From: Hyphomicrobiales bacterium
GTDB lineage: Bacteria > Pseudomonadota > Alphaproteobacteria > Rhizobiales > Kaistiaceae
Direction: 5' to 3'
DNA: 10,773 nucleotides
Assembly: GCA_017305815.1 (NCBI GenBank)
Contig: JAFKJZ010000184.1
Coordinates: forward strand, 1 to 10,773
In this document: positions 1-6,370 of the stretch, in pieces
Layout of the letters: the number at the start of each line of letters is the position of its first letter
Position numbering within the stretch: the stretch's first letter is position 1
The notes under the pieces: generated by a model
What the model was told of the DNA's origin: nothing
What the model saw: the letters and a program-made list of their open reading frames with translations, nothing else
The model's database searches: none
Program-made: the position numbers and the translations under genes

Positions 1-400
1 CCTCGATCGCGAGCGCGACGAGATCGGCGCCATTGTCGAGCAGGATGTCCGGCTTCGCCGCGACGACCTTCGCCACGTTCGCCAGATGCTGCTGGAGGTC
101 ATCGTCGCGCTTGCCGAACAGGTTCATGCCCTGCGCCCGAAGAACGGCGACGATATCGTCCTGCGTCGAGCCGTGATTGCCGGTGCCGACGATCGCAGCA
201 CCGCCTGCCTTCAGAACCTCGAGCAGCACCGCCGTCTTCGGCTCCAGATGCAGCGAGACGCCGATGGAGAGGCCGGCAAAGGGCTTCTCGCGCTCGAACT
301 CGGCCCGGACGCCCGCGAGCAGCCGCATCCGCGAGCGGATCCAGTCGATCCGCTTGCCGCCCCGCACGACCAGGTCGCTCTCCACCATCGTGTCCGCCAT
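1..400 (-). CDS. S-adenosylhomocysteine hydrolase-like protein, N-terminal part (cut by window edge)
   Basis: The frame is open from an ATG at 400 to the window edge, giving 133 residues without a stop; a full family member has about 400 or more. The visible part matches the N-terminal substrate-binding domain of adenosylhomocysteinase (AhcY family), which splits S-adenosylhomocysteine into adenosine and homocysteine in the cytoplasm and so relieves product inhibition of methyltransferases. Motifs seen: SLHLEPKTAVLLE (about residues 47-59, with the conserved His), GNHGSTQDD (about 75-83) and LLDNGADL (about 120-127, equivalent to the usual DDGGDL). The LHLExKTA form is typical of the short archaeal/Thermotoga-type enzymes rather than the common bacterial LHMTxxTA form, so the true substrate may differ. 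The start is supported by a GAGGGG ribosome-binding site ending 5 bases before the ATG. The NAD-binding domain lies outside the window. It is co-oriented with the upstream propeller gene but separated from it by a hairpin and an AT-rich stretch, so it probably has its own promoter. Confidence 0.8.
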   Translation of the reverse strand, partial: MADTMVESDLVVRGGKRIDWIRSRMRLLAGVRAEFEREKPFAGLSIGVSLHLEPKTAVLLEVLKAGGAAIVGTGNHGSTQDDIVAVLRAQGMNLFGKRDDDLQQHLANVAKVVAAKPDILLDNGADLVALAIE

Positions 401-423
401 ATCGACCCCTCACTCGGATTTCT

Positions 424-463
424 TATGCAAAAATCTTTTTCATATTTGTCGAGATCGAGTCAA
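424..463 (-). promoter_or_regulatory. AT-rich candidate promoter for the SAHH-like gene
   Basis: About 45 bases of conspicuously AT-rich DNA lie between the hairpin at 470-498 and the SAHH-like start, in otherwise GC-rich sequence. On the minus strand, TCGACA (447-452) and TGCATA (424-429) are 17 bases apart, and a TTGACT lies just upstream (458-463) but has no well-spaced -10 partner. The match to sigma-70 consensus is partial. Base composition and position are the main support. Confidence 0.35.
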
Positions 464-469
464 TAGAAC

Positions 470-498
470 CCTCCCCCCAGCCCGCTGGCGGGAGAAGG
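470..498 (-). repeat. Intergenic hairpin repeat, possible terminator or attenuator
   Basis: An imperfect inverted repeat lies between the propeller gene and the SAHH-like gene. Read as minus-strand RNA, CCUUCUCCCGCC pairs with GGC-U-GGGGGGAGG around an AGCG loop, giving a 12-pair stem with one bulged U and two G-U pairs. Read on the plus strand the wobble pairs become C-A mismatches, so the structure favours the minus transcript. The base pattern (CCCTCCCCC, CCCGC, GCGGG, GAAGG, then TCGGGTGA) resembles a repeat family common between genes in Alphaproteobacteria, by memory rather than by search. No clear U-run follows, so a classical Rho-independent terminator is doubtful. Confidence 0.5.
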
Positions 499-523
499 TC
501 GGGTGACGGACTTTGGCGAAGGT

Positions 524-1996
524 TCAGCCGCGCGGGCCGAAGAGGTCGATCACTTCGAGCGTGGTGCTGCGGTTGTAGGTATGCAGCCCGCTGTTGTCGC
601 CCCAGGGCAGCGCGGAAGCCGACAGCGTCTGCGCATAGGTCTGCGACGAGAGAGTGCGGATTTCGGCGAAGCCGAGCGCGGCGCCATAGAGCCCGTCGCA
701 GTCCTGCACCGGCCGCACGAGCCGGCCGCCGATTTCGAGAATGCGGCCGGCCGGCCGCGCGGCGTGGAGATCGACCAGAACCGGATTGCCGGGATGCGGC
801 TCCCACGGCCCGAAGGGCGAGGACGCGCGAAAGAGCGACAGCGCGTCCCAGCTCGACGTCCAGCGCTCGCGCGAGCCGGCGAACATCCACCAGATGTCGC
901 CGACCTTCTGCAGCGTCGCGTCGCCGAGATCGACATTGTCGAGCAGCACCGAGTGCAGCGTCCAGCGATCCGGGAACGGATCGGCGCGATAGAGCTCGAC
1001 GGTCCGCCGCGACGAGGTCTCGGGGATCATCCAGTGGGCCCCATCATGCTCGAACAGATAGGGATAGGAGAGATGGCAATCCGTCTCGAAGATGACGCGC
1101 GGCGTCGTGGCCTTGCCGTCGCTGCCGATCTCGCTCAGCGAGAGCACACCCTTGCCGGTCGCATAGGGAAACTCCTCGACGAAAAGGTAGCGTTTGCCGC
1201 CCTGGTCCCAAAGGAACGGATCGGCATAGAAGCGCTGGCCGTCATCGGCGAGCCGGCGGAAGCCAGCCGGGCCGATCACCGGCAATTCGTCGCCGCCCAC
1301 CCGGTCGCGCCAGGCGACGAACCAGTTCGGCGCGCGACCGAGCTGGCGCTCAATGCGATTGCGCACGCGAGCGGCCAGCGAGGTGGTGAAGAAGCTGGCC
1401 GCGGAACGGTCCAGCGTCTCAGGAAGAGGCGGAGCGGCAAGGCTGCCTCCCGGGATGCCATCCGCGAGGCGCGCCGCGTCATGCACCAGCATGTGGGCGG
1501 CGCGGCCGAGCAGCATGCCGAGCGCTGCCGTCGCGCTGCGCCGGTTTTCGACCGCCGGCCGCCAGACAGAAAGAATGCGCACGGCGCCGTCGAGCGCGAG
1601 ACAGGTGTGCAGGCAGGGCGCGCGTTCGTCGAGCACGGCGGCCAGCGCCCCCGCCTCCGGTTCCTCACCGTCGCAGCGGAGGCTCAGGACACCCATCGTC
1701 GTCCCCTCGGACATGCCGTCACCGCAGAAATCGATCCTGAGGTCAGGGCTCCAGTCGCCCTCCGCCGCCGGCAGGTCGGGCCAGGCCGCCCCCGTCGCGA
1801 GGGCGCCGTGCTCGGCGTGGAAGAGCGTGCGCTCCAGCCAGAACAGCGTGTCGGCGGATTTCGGCAGGCCGGCGTTCGCCGTGCCCCTGGAAAGGCGGAC
1901 GTCGCAGCCAGGCCGCGCCCGCAATGCGGTTACGACCTCGCACTGCCAGCCGCGCAACTTGCTCGGGTCGAGCCGGATATCGATCCGCATCGGCAT
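524..1996 (-). CDS. GINT1-N-type beta-propeller protein with degenerate formyltransferase-like N-terminus
   Basis: A protein of 490 residues. The C-terminal half (about 220-490) matches the family named after the N-terminal domain of glucosamine inositolphosphorylceramide transferase 1 (GINT1), a five-bladed-propeller fold related to GH32/43/68 enzymes. Visible motifs: FYADPFLW (about 256-263), YLFVEEF (about 270-276), SYPYLFEHDG (about 310-319), WMIPETSS (about 322-329) and GGRLVRPVQD (about 423-432). Acidic residues in ADPF and PETSS could be an active site. The first 200 residues follow the spacing of the formyltransferase-like segment often fused to this domain, without a clear catalytic motif. 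No signal peptide or membrane segment is seen, so a cytoplasmic role in glycan assembly is inferred. AAGGAG lies 4 bases before the ATG at 1996 and 10 before the ATG at 1990; the ATG at 2020 has no good ribosome-binding site. Its bacterial biochemical activity is unknown to me. It could be a transferase, a hydrolase or a sugar-binding protein. Confidence 0.75.
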   Translation of the reverse strand: MPMRIDIRLDPSKLRGWQCEVVTALRARPGCDVRLSRGTANAGLPKSADTLFWLERTLFHAEHGALATGAAWPDLPAAEGDWSPDLRIDFCGDGMSEGTTMGVLSLRCDGEEPEAGALAAVLDERAPCLHTCLALDGAVRILSVWRPAVENRRSATAALGMLLGRAAHMLVHDAARLADGIPGGSLAAPPLPETLDRSAASFFTTSLAARVRNRIERQLGRAPNWFVAWRDRVGGDELPVIGPAGFRRLADDGQRFYADPFLWDQGGKRYLFVEEFPYATGKGVLSLSEIGSDGKATTPRVIFETDCHLSYPYLFEHDGAHWMIPETSSRRTVELYRADPFPDRWTLHSVLLDNVDLGDATLQKVGDIWWMFAGSRERWTSSWDALSLFRASSPFGPWEPHPGNPVLVDLHAARPAGRILEIGGRLVRPVQDCDGLYGAALGFAEIRTLSSQTYAQTLSASALPWGDNSGLHTYNRSTTLEVIDLFGPRG

Positions 1997-2073
1997 CTCT
2001 CTCCTTGGCGCGACGCGCATTCGGCATTACGGCTCGGTGCGGTAGATTCCCGGCACGCGGAACGAGCAGGCTA
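1997..2073. promoter_or_regulatory. Divergent intergenic region between propeller gene and GT4 gene
   Basis: Seventy-seven bases separate two divergent starts, so promoters for both genes are expected here or just inside the coding ends. I see the AAGGAG ribosome-binding site of the minus gene and a GAGCAGG before the plus gene, but no convincing -35/-10 pair. Confidence 0.4.
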
Positions 2074-3144
2074 GTGGCAAAGCGTAAGTTTCTCTTTTAC
2101 ACGCGATCGCTCGCCGGCGGCGGCGGGGCCGAGCGCGTCTGGGCGCTGCTCGCCTCGCATTTCGCAGCAGAGGGCAATGACGTGGTGCTCGCCGTCGACG
2201 GCGTGGGCGACGGGACGACCGGGCTCGATCCGGCCGTGCGGGTCGAGGTGCTGCCCTCCGGAAACCGCGCCGGCGTCGCCGCTCTCGCCCGCCTGCTTCG
2301 CGGTTTCGCGCCAGATGTCGCGCTCTCTGCCCTTTCCGGCAATGCCACCAAACTGGCGCTCGCCAAGCTCCGGGCCCGCAGCCGCGTGCCGCTAGTGATC
2401 TCCTTCCATGGTTTCGAGGAATACAAGACCGGCAGACTCGCCGCCGCCGCCTATTACGGCATGCCGATCCTCACCAAGCTGTGCAGCCGGATCGTCTGTG
2501 TCTCCGAGACCCTGAAGACGGTGATGGTCGACCGCTGGGGCGCCCAAGCCGACAAGACGGTGCGGATCTACAATCCGGTCCCCCTGCCCGCGACGACAAT
2601 CGACGCTTCGAGCCTCGCGGCGCGCGCGCCAAACATCGTCGCCGTCGGCCGGCTGTCGCGCGAGAAGGGCTTTGACGATCTGATCGCCGCCTTTGCCCAG
2701 GTCTCCGCCTCCGGCGCGACGCTGACGATCGCGGGCGAAGGACCGGAACGACCGGCGCTGGAAGCGCAGATCCGGCAGCTCGATCTCGGCTCGAAGGTGC
2801 GGTTGGCGGGATATACCGATCCGACGCCGCTCTATGACGCGGCGCGGCTCTGCGCGATCCCATCGCGCACCGAGGCGTTCGGCATGGTCGCCGTCGAGGC
2901 GCTGGGAGCCGGCCTGCCGGTGGTCGCCACCGCCTGCGCCGGTCCGCGCGAGATCCTGGCAGGCGACCGCTTCGGCAAGATCGTGCCGATCGGTGCCCCG
3001 CGGGCCATGGCCGAAGCGATCGACGCGACGCTGGCCGATCCCGGCGATCCCGCCCCCCGCATCGCGCGCGCCCGCCAGTTTTCGAGCGAGGCCGGCTTCG
3101 CGGCCTGGCAGAAGCTGCTCGACGAGATCGCCCGCGAGGAGTGA
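2074..3144 (+). CDS. Glycosyltransferase family 4 (GT-B fold), EPS assembly
   Basis: A protein of 356 residues, the usual length for a GT4 enzyme, which moves a sugar from a nucleotide donor to a lipid-linked acceptor on the cytoplasmic face of the inner membrane with retention of configuration. The N-terminal half has the glycine-rich GGGGAERV loop (about 15-22), the HGFEEYK segment (about 112-118) and IVCVSETLK (about 140-148). The C-terminal donor domain has VGRLSREKG (191-199), IAGEGPE (219-225) and the EX7E motif at Glu267 and Glu275. I place the start at GTG 2074, where family similarity begins. The frame stays open upstream to 1924, but that extension overlaps the divergent gene and is low-complexity Arg/Ala-rich. 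A GAGCAGG lies just before the GTG. Donor sugar and linkage cannot be read from the sequence. The gene ends 4 bases from the convergent GT4 gene. Confidence 0.88.
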   Translation: MAKRKFLFYTRSLAGGGGAERVWALLASHFAAEGNDVVLAVDGVGDGTTGLDPAVRVEVLPSGNRAGVAALARLLRGFAPDVALSALSGNATKLALAKLRARSRVPLVISFHGFEEYKTGRLAAAAYYGMPILTKLCSRIVCVSETLKTVMVDRWGAQADKTVRIYNPVPLPATTIDASSLAARAPNIVAVGRLSREKGFDDLIAAFAQVSASGATLTIAGEGPERPALEAQIRQLDLGSKVRLAGYTDPTPLYDAARLCAIPSRTEAFGMVAVEALGAGLPVVATACAGPREILAGDRFGKIVPIGAPRAMAEAIDATLADPGDPAPRIARARQFSSEAGFAAWQKLLDEIAREE

Positions 3145-3148
3145 CCCG

Positions 3149-4345
3149 CTAGCTCCGATCGGCCGCCAGTTGCCGATGCCGCTCGAACAGCTTCGGCATC
3201 TGCACCTTGGTCGAATAGGGAAACGCCTTGGCGCGGATCGCCTCCGGCGCCAATCGGCCGGTCGCGATCTCGTCCCAAAGCGTCAGGAAGCCCGCCGTCA
3301 TCTGCTCCGCCGAGGCGAGAGCATCCGCGGGGCGCTCGACCAGGAAGCCGCTCTCGCCCGCGACGAGCAGCGGATCGAACTGCGGCAGGCGGATCGCGCC
3401 GACGGGACGGCCGGTCGAGAGCAGTTCGAGCAGATAGCAGGGCATGCCTTCGAAGAAGGAGGTGAGCACGCCGGAATGGCATTGCCGCATGATCGCGGCC
3501 ACGCCTTCGGAATTCTGGAAGCCATGCCGGATCGTGAACGGCTCGATCGCGGCGAATTCAGCGAAGCGATGGGGATCGCTGGTTCCGATATAGTGGAACT
3601 CGAACCGCCCGCCCCGCGCCGCATGCAGGCGGCGCATGGTCTCGAACATCAGGGGCGGGTCCTTGAAGGTGTCGAGGCGGCCGGCGAAGACGATGCGGAA
3701 CACGTCGCCTTCCGGGAACGGCGCCAGCGCGAAGCGGTCCATGTCGACCGAGACGGTCAAGAGCTCCGACTTCGCCACGAATTGCGGCATCACCTTCTTG
3801 AACCGCTCGATGATGTTCTGGTTGACGCAGACGATGCGGCTGGCGAGGCGAAGCGCGATGCGCTCGTTCAGGGCGTTGATGTACCAGAATCGCTTGATGA
3901 GCGAATCCATCTGGTCCTTGCGGCTACCCTCGCCATGCACGAGTTGAACCACCGGACGCCCGAGCATCCGGCCGATCGGCGCGAACTCGAAACGCTGCAG
4001 CTCCGTCGTCGCGTGAGGCGCGTCGCCGAGCCGGCGGATCGTCGGCAGGTAGCGCAGCGCGCCGAGCGCGAAGCGCAGCGTCACCGATTGCCAGAGCTTC
4101 TTGGCGGCGCCATGGATCTCGCGGTCCGGAATGTGCACGACGGGAAGGAAGTCGATCGTGTGGTCGCCGACCGCCAGCTTGACCACCTTGCCGAGCTCGA
4201 GATCGCCTCGCTCGTCGACGCCAACCAGCAGGACCGAGAAATCCGGCGGATGGCGCTCGAACATCAGGCGGACATGCGTCTCGATACCGCCGACCTTCGA
4301 GCCGCGCGGATCGATCGGATGCAGCATGGTCAGCCGGTGTGTCAT
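3149..4345 (-). CDS. Glycosyltransferase family 4 (GT-B fold), EPS assembly
   Basis: A protein of 398 residues and the second gene of a two-gene operon, starting 12 bases after the stop of the GT26 gene. Motifs seen: GGIETHV (19-25) as the acceptor-side glycine loop, HGEG (137-140), IVCVNQNIIERF (about 171-182), VFAGRLDTFKDP (219-230) at the start of the donor domain, and EX7E at Glu299 and Glu307 (EGMPCYLLE). This layout is that of a retaining GT4 enzyme acting at the inner membrane; pairing with a GT26 enzyme suggests both act on the same repeat unit. No strong ribosome-binding site precedes the ATG at 4345, so translational coupling to the upstream gene is likely. An ATG six codons downstream (4327) is the alternative start. 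The sugar is not predictable. Confidence 0.87.
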   Translation of the reverse strand: MTHRLTMLHPIDPRGSKVGGIETHVRLMFERHPPDFSVLLVGVDERGDLELGKVVKLAVGDHTIDFLPVVHIPDREIHGAAKKLWQSVTLRFALGALRYLPTIRRLGDAPHATTELQRFEFAPIGRMLGRPVVQLVHGEGSRKDQMDSLIKRFWYINALNERIALRLASRIVCVNQNIIERFKKVMPQFVAKSELLTVSVDMDRFALAPFPEGDVFRIVFAGRLDTFKDPPLMFETMRRLHAARGGRFEFHYIGTSDPHRFAEFAAIEPFTIRHGFQNSEGVAAIMRQCHSGVLTSFFEGMPCYLLELLSTGRPVGAIRLPQFDPLLVAGESGFLVERPADALASAEQMTAGFLTLWDEIATGRLAPEAIRAKAFPYSTKVQMPKLFERHRQLAADRS

Positions 4346-4357
4346 TCTCGAATTACC

Positions 4358-5140
4358 CTAGCCGCGCGCGGAGCCCTTCATCAGGTATCCGATGTAGTAG
4401 CCCATCGAGCGGGCGTAGCGCATCCCCAACCGGCGCGGCTCCTGGATGAAGCGCCAGACCCATTCCGTCCCGGTGCGCTGGAACAGAAGCGGCGCGCGCT
4501 TGCTGCGGCCCGAAATGAAATCGAGCGCCGCGCCGATGCAGATGTAAATGACCCCGGAGGGCCGCTGCTGCACGGCGGCATGTGCGAAGAGCTCCTGCTT
4601 CGGCGCGCCGAGCGCCACGAAGCAGATGCCGGCGCCTGAAGCGGCGATGCGGCCGGCGGCGGCCATCGCGTCGGCCCCGACCGGATCGAAGCCGCGCGGC
4701 GGCGATTCCGAACCCGCGATCTCAAGACGGGGAATGGCGGCTCTGAGCCGCGCGGCGGCCTCGTCGCGGATGGCGTCGGATGTGCCGAAGAGATGGATCG
4801 AGACGCCGGCGGCGGCGGCGGCCTCGCAGAGCGGCACGACCAGATCGGCGCCGGTCACGCGATCCACCGCAACGCCCTGGCGTCGCGCGATGCTGACGAC
4901 GGGCGCGCCGTCCGCCGTCACATAGGTCGCGGCGGCGTAGGCCTCGCGAAATCGGGCATCGTCCCTGAGCTTGACCAGATGGTCGAGGTTGAGCGTGAAG
5001 ACATCACCGCCGATGCCGTTCGCCGCATCCGAGATGACGCGTGCGATCAGTTCGGCCTGCGTCGCGACATTCACCCGCCCAGCATCGATGCGCACGAGAT
5101 CCGGCGGCGTTGTCGATCGCATGGTGTCTGAACTTGCCAT
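4358..5140 (-). CDS. WecG/TagA/CpsF family glycosyltransferase (GT26)
   Basis: A protein of 260 residues, typical of GT26. Relatives transfer N-acetylmannosamine, N-acetylmannosaminuronic acid or glucose to an undecaprenyl-diphosphate-linked first sugar, usually as the second step of repeat-unit assembly. Motifs in order: TLNLDHL (49-55), TADGAPVV (75-82, holding the conserved Asp), RVTGADL (94-100), LGAPKQE (177-183), GAALDFISG (203-211), RAP (215-217), EWVWR (226-230) and EPRRL (234-238). The C-terminal tail RYARSMGYYIGYLMKG is basic and aromatic, fitting the membrane-associating tail of this family. The ATG at 5140 has AGCAGG 6 bases upstream; an ATG at 5122 is the alternative. It is the first gene of an operon with the downstream GT4 gene and diverges from the GH10 gene across 120 bases. 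The acceptor suggests that an initiating phosphoglycosyltransferase is encoded elsewhere. I am sure of the family but not of the donor. Confidence 0.92.
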   Translation of the reverse strand: MASSDTMRSTTPPDLVRIDAGRVNVATQAELIARVISDAANGIGGDVFTLNLDHLVKLRDDARFREAYAAATYVTADGAPVVSIARRQGVAVDRVTGADLVVPLCEAAAAAGVSIHLFGTSDAIRDEAAARLRAAIPRLEIAGSESPPRGFDPVGADAMAAAGRIAASGAGICFVALGAPKQELFAHAAVQQRPSGVIYICIGAALDFISGRSKRAPLLFQRTGTEWVWRFIQEPRRLGMRYARSMGYYIGYLMKGSARG

Positions 5141-5260
5141 GATCGCCTGCTCGTCTCCCGTTTATCCAATCGGCGGCTTCCGGCCAAGGCGTTGCGCCTC
5201 GCCGAGGCTTGCCGGGTACCGATATAGCTGAGAAGGTTAAAAAGACTGGAACCGGACGCG
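5141..5260. promoter_or_regulatory. Divergent intergenic region between GT26 gene and GH10 gene
   Basis: The 120 bases between divergent starts should hold promoters for both genes. For the minus gene, TTGGCC followed 15 bases later by GATAAA is a weak candidate. For the plus gene, the less GC-rich GATATAGCTGAGAAGG and TTAAAAAG stretch before the start is suggestive, but no well-spaced pair is visible. There is no terminator-like hairpin. Confidence 0.4.
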
Positions 5261-6370
5261 ATGGAGACCGCCGTGAAGTTCTCCCGCAGGGATTTCCTTG
5301 CCGCTGGCGCCGGATTGTCAGCCGCGCTGCTGCGGCCGCCAGGGATCGCGGCGACACCGAAGAGCGAAACTCTGGGCGCGATCGCCGGGCAAGCCCGCCT
5401 CGTCTTCGGCACGTCGATCGCCGCCGATACGCTGGAGAACCAAGCCCAGGCTTCGCTCTATGTCGAACAGGCGCGGATCTTCACGGTCGACTGGGCGCTG
5501 ATCTTCGGCCATCTGCGGCCCGAAGCCAATCTCTTCCTGCCGGGAGACGCGGAAGCGATCCTCGCCTTCGCCGAACCGGCGGGCATTCCGGTTCACGGCC
5601 ACGCCCTCGCCTGGAATGAGAGCCGGCCGGAATGGCTGATGGCGCTGTCGCGGGCCGAAAAGCAGAAGGCGCTCGATCGCCATATCGACGAGACCGTCGG
5701 CTATTTCGCCGGCCGGCTGCCATCCTGGAATGTCGTCAACGAACCGTTCTGGCCCGGCCACGGCCTTGCCGGCGACTTTCGCGGCGGCCCTTGGCTGCAG
5801 GCGTTCGGTCCGGACTATGTGAGCCGCGCCTTCAAGCGCGCTCAAGCCGCTGACCCGAAGGCTCGGCTGGTCCTGAACGAGGCGATGACGGAGGTCTGGA
5901 ACGAGGACGGCGCAAAAATCCGCGCCGGTCTCCTGAAGCTTGTCGACAGGCTGCAGCACGACGGAGTGCGGCTCGACGCGGTGGGGCTGCAGGGGCATCT
6001 GGACCCAGGACGCCCGTTCGACGATTCCGGCTTCGCAGACTTCCTGCACCAGCTGGCCGAACGCAAGATCGACATCCTGATCACCGAGCTGGACGTCGAC
6101 GACAGCAGCTTTCCCGACGATATCGCCGCGCGCGACGCGGCCGTCGCCGCGCGCTATCGCGCCTTCCTCGGCGCGGCGCTGAGCGTGCCGGCGGTGAAGA
6201 CGGTGATCACGTGGCAGCTAGCCGATTGCGCCAGCTGGTACGAGCATGCGGCGCGCGAGGCGAACCCGGACGCAAGACGGCTACCCCGCCCCCTGCCCTA
6301 TGACTCGAACTTCCGCCCCAAACCGGCCGCCGACGCCATCGCCGAAGTGTTCAGGAGCCGCCGGGCCTAA
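5261..6370 (+). CDS. Tat-exported glycoside hydrolase family 10 (endo-1,4-beta-xylanase-like)
   Basis: A protein of 369 residues: a Tat signal (FSRRDFLAAGAG, about 7-18, then a hydrophobic stretch) followed by a single GH10 barrel. Seen: HGHALAW (112-118), acid/base Glu161 in WNVVNE, Gln244 and His246 in GLQGHL, nucleophile Glu276 in ITELDV, TWQLAD (317-322) and a C-terminal YDSNFRPKPAADAI (347-360) as in GH10 proteins. GH10 enzymes cut beta-1,4-xylan internally with retention. Here the usual TPENxMKW segment reads TVDWALIF (75-82), so the Glu, Asn and Lys that hold the -2/-1 sugar are changed. Together with the surrounding glycosyltransferases this suggests the polymer made by this locus, not plant xylan, as substrate (inference). 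It would act folded in the periplasm or outside. The start may be ATG 5261 or GTG 5273; the GTG has the better-placed GGAG and keeps the Tat motif. Its stop overlaps the stop of the convergent GT4 gene. Confidence 0.88.
   Translation: METAVKFSRRDFLAAGAGLSAALLRPPGIAATPKSETLGAIAGQARLVFGTSIAADTLENQAQASLYVEQARIFTVDWALIFGHLRPEANLFLPGDAEAILAFAEPAGIPVHGHALAWNESRPEWLMALSRAEKQKALDRHIDETVGYFAGRLPSWNVVNEPFWPGHGLAGDFRGGPWLQAFGPDYVSRAFKRAQAADPKARLVLNEAMTEVWNEDGAKIRAGLLKLVDRLQHDGVRLDAVGLQGHLDPGRPFDDSGFADFLHQLAERKIDILITELDVDDSSFPDDIAARDAAVAARYRAFLGAALSVPAVKTVITWQLADCASWYEHAAREANPDARRLPRPLPYDSNFRPKPAADAIAEVFRSRRA

Noticed and set aside
99..413. Minus-strand frame of 104 codons over the SAHH-like gene
   Set aside because: It is in a different frame from the SAHH-like protein, whose conserved motifs are clear from ATG 400; the alternative is Arg/Gly-rich without motifs.
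423..890. Minus-strand frame of 155 codons overlapping the end of the propeller gene and the hairpin
   Set aside because: It is an out-of-frame shadow of the propeller coding sequence running into the intergenic repeat, with no domain.
1924..2073. N-terminal extension of the first GT4 gene
   Set aside because: The added 50 residues overlap the divergent propeller gene, are low-complexity and precede the normal GT4 start (FLFYTRSLAGGGG).
503..2074. Plus-strand open frame of over 500 codons opposite the propeller gene
   Set aside because: It is rich in Arg, Ala and Gly with no domain, and the opposite strand encodes a recognisable family over the same span. Long antisense frames are expected at this GC content.
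2834..4639. Plus-strand open frame of 601 codons opposite the GT4 and GT26 genes
   Set aside because: It crosses three genes with clear family motifs in other frames and shows only an Arg/Glu/His/Ala-rich composition without domains.
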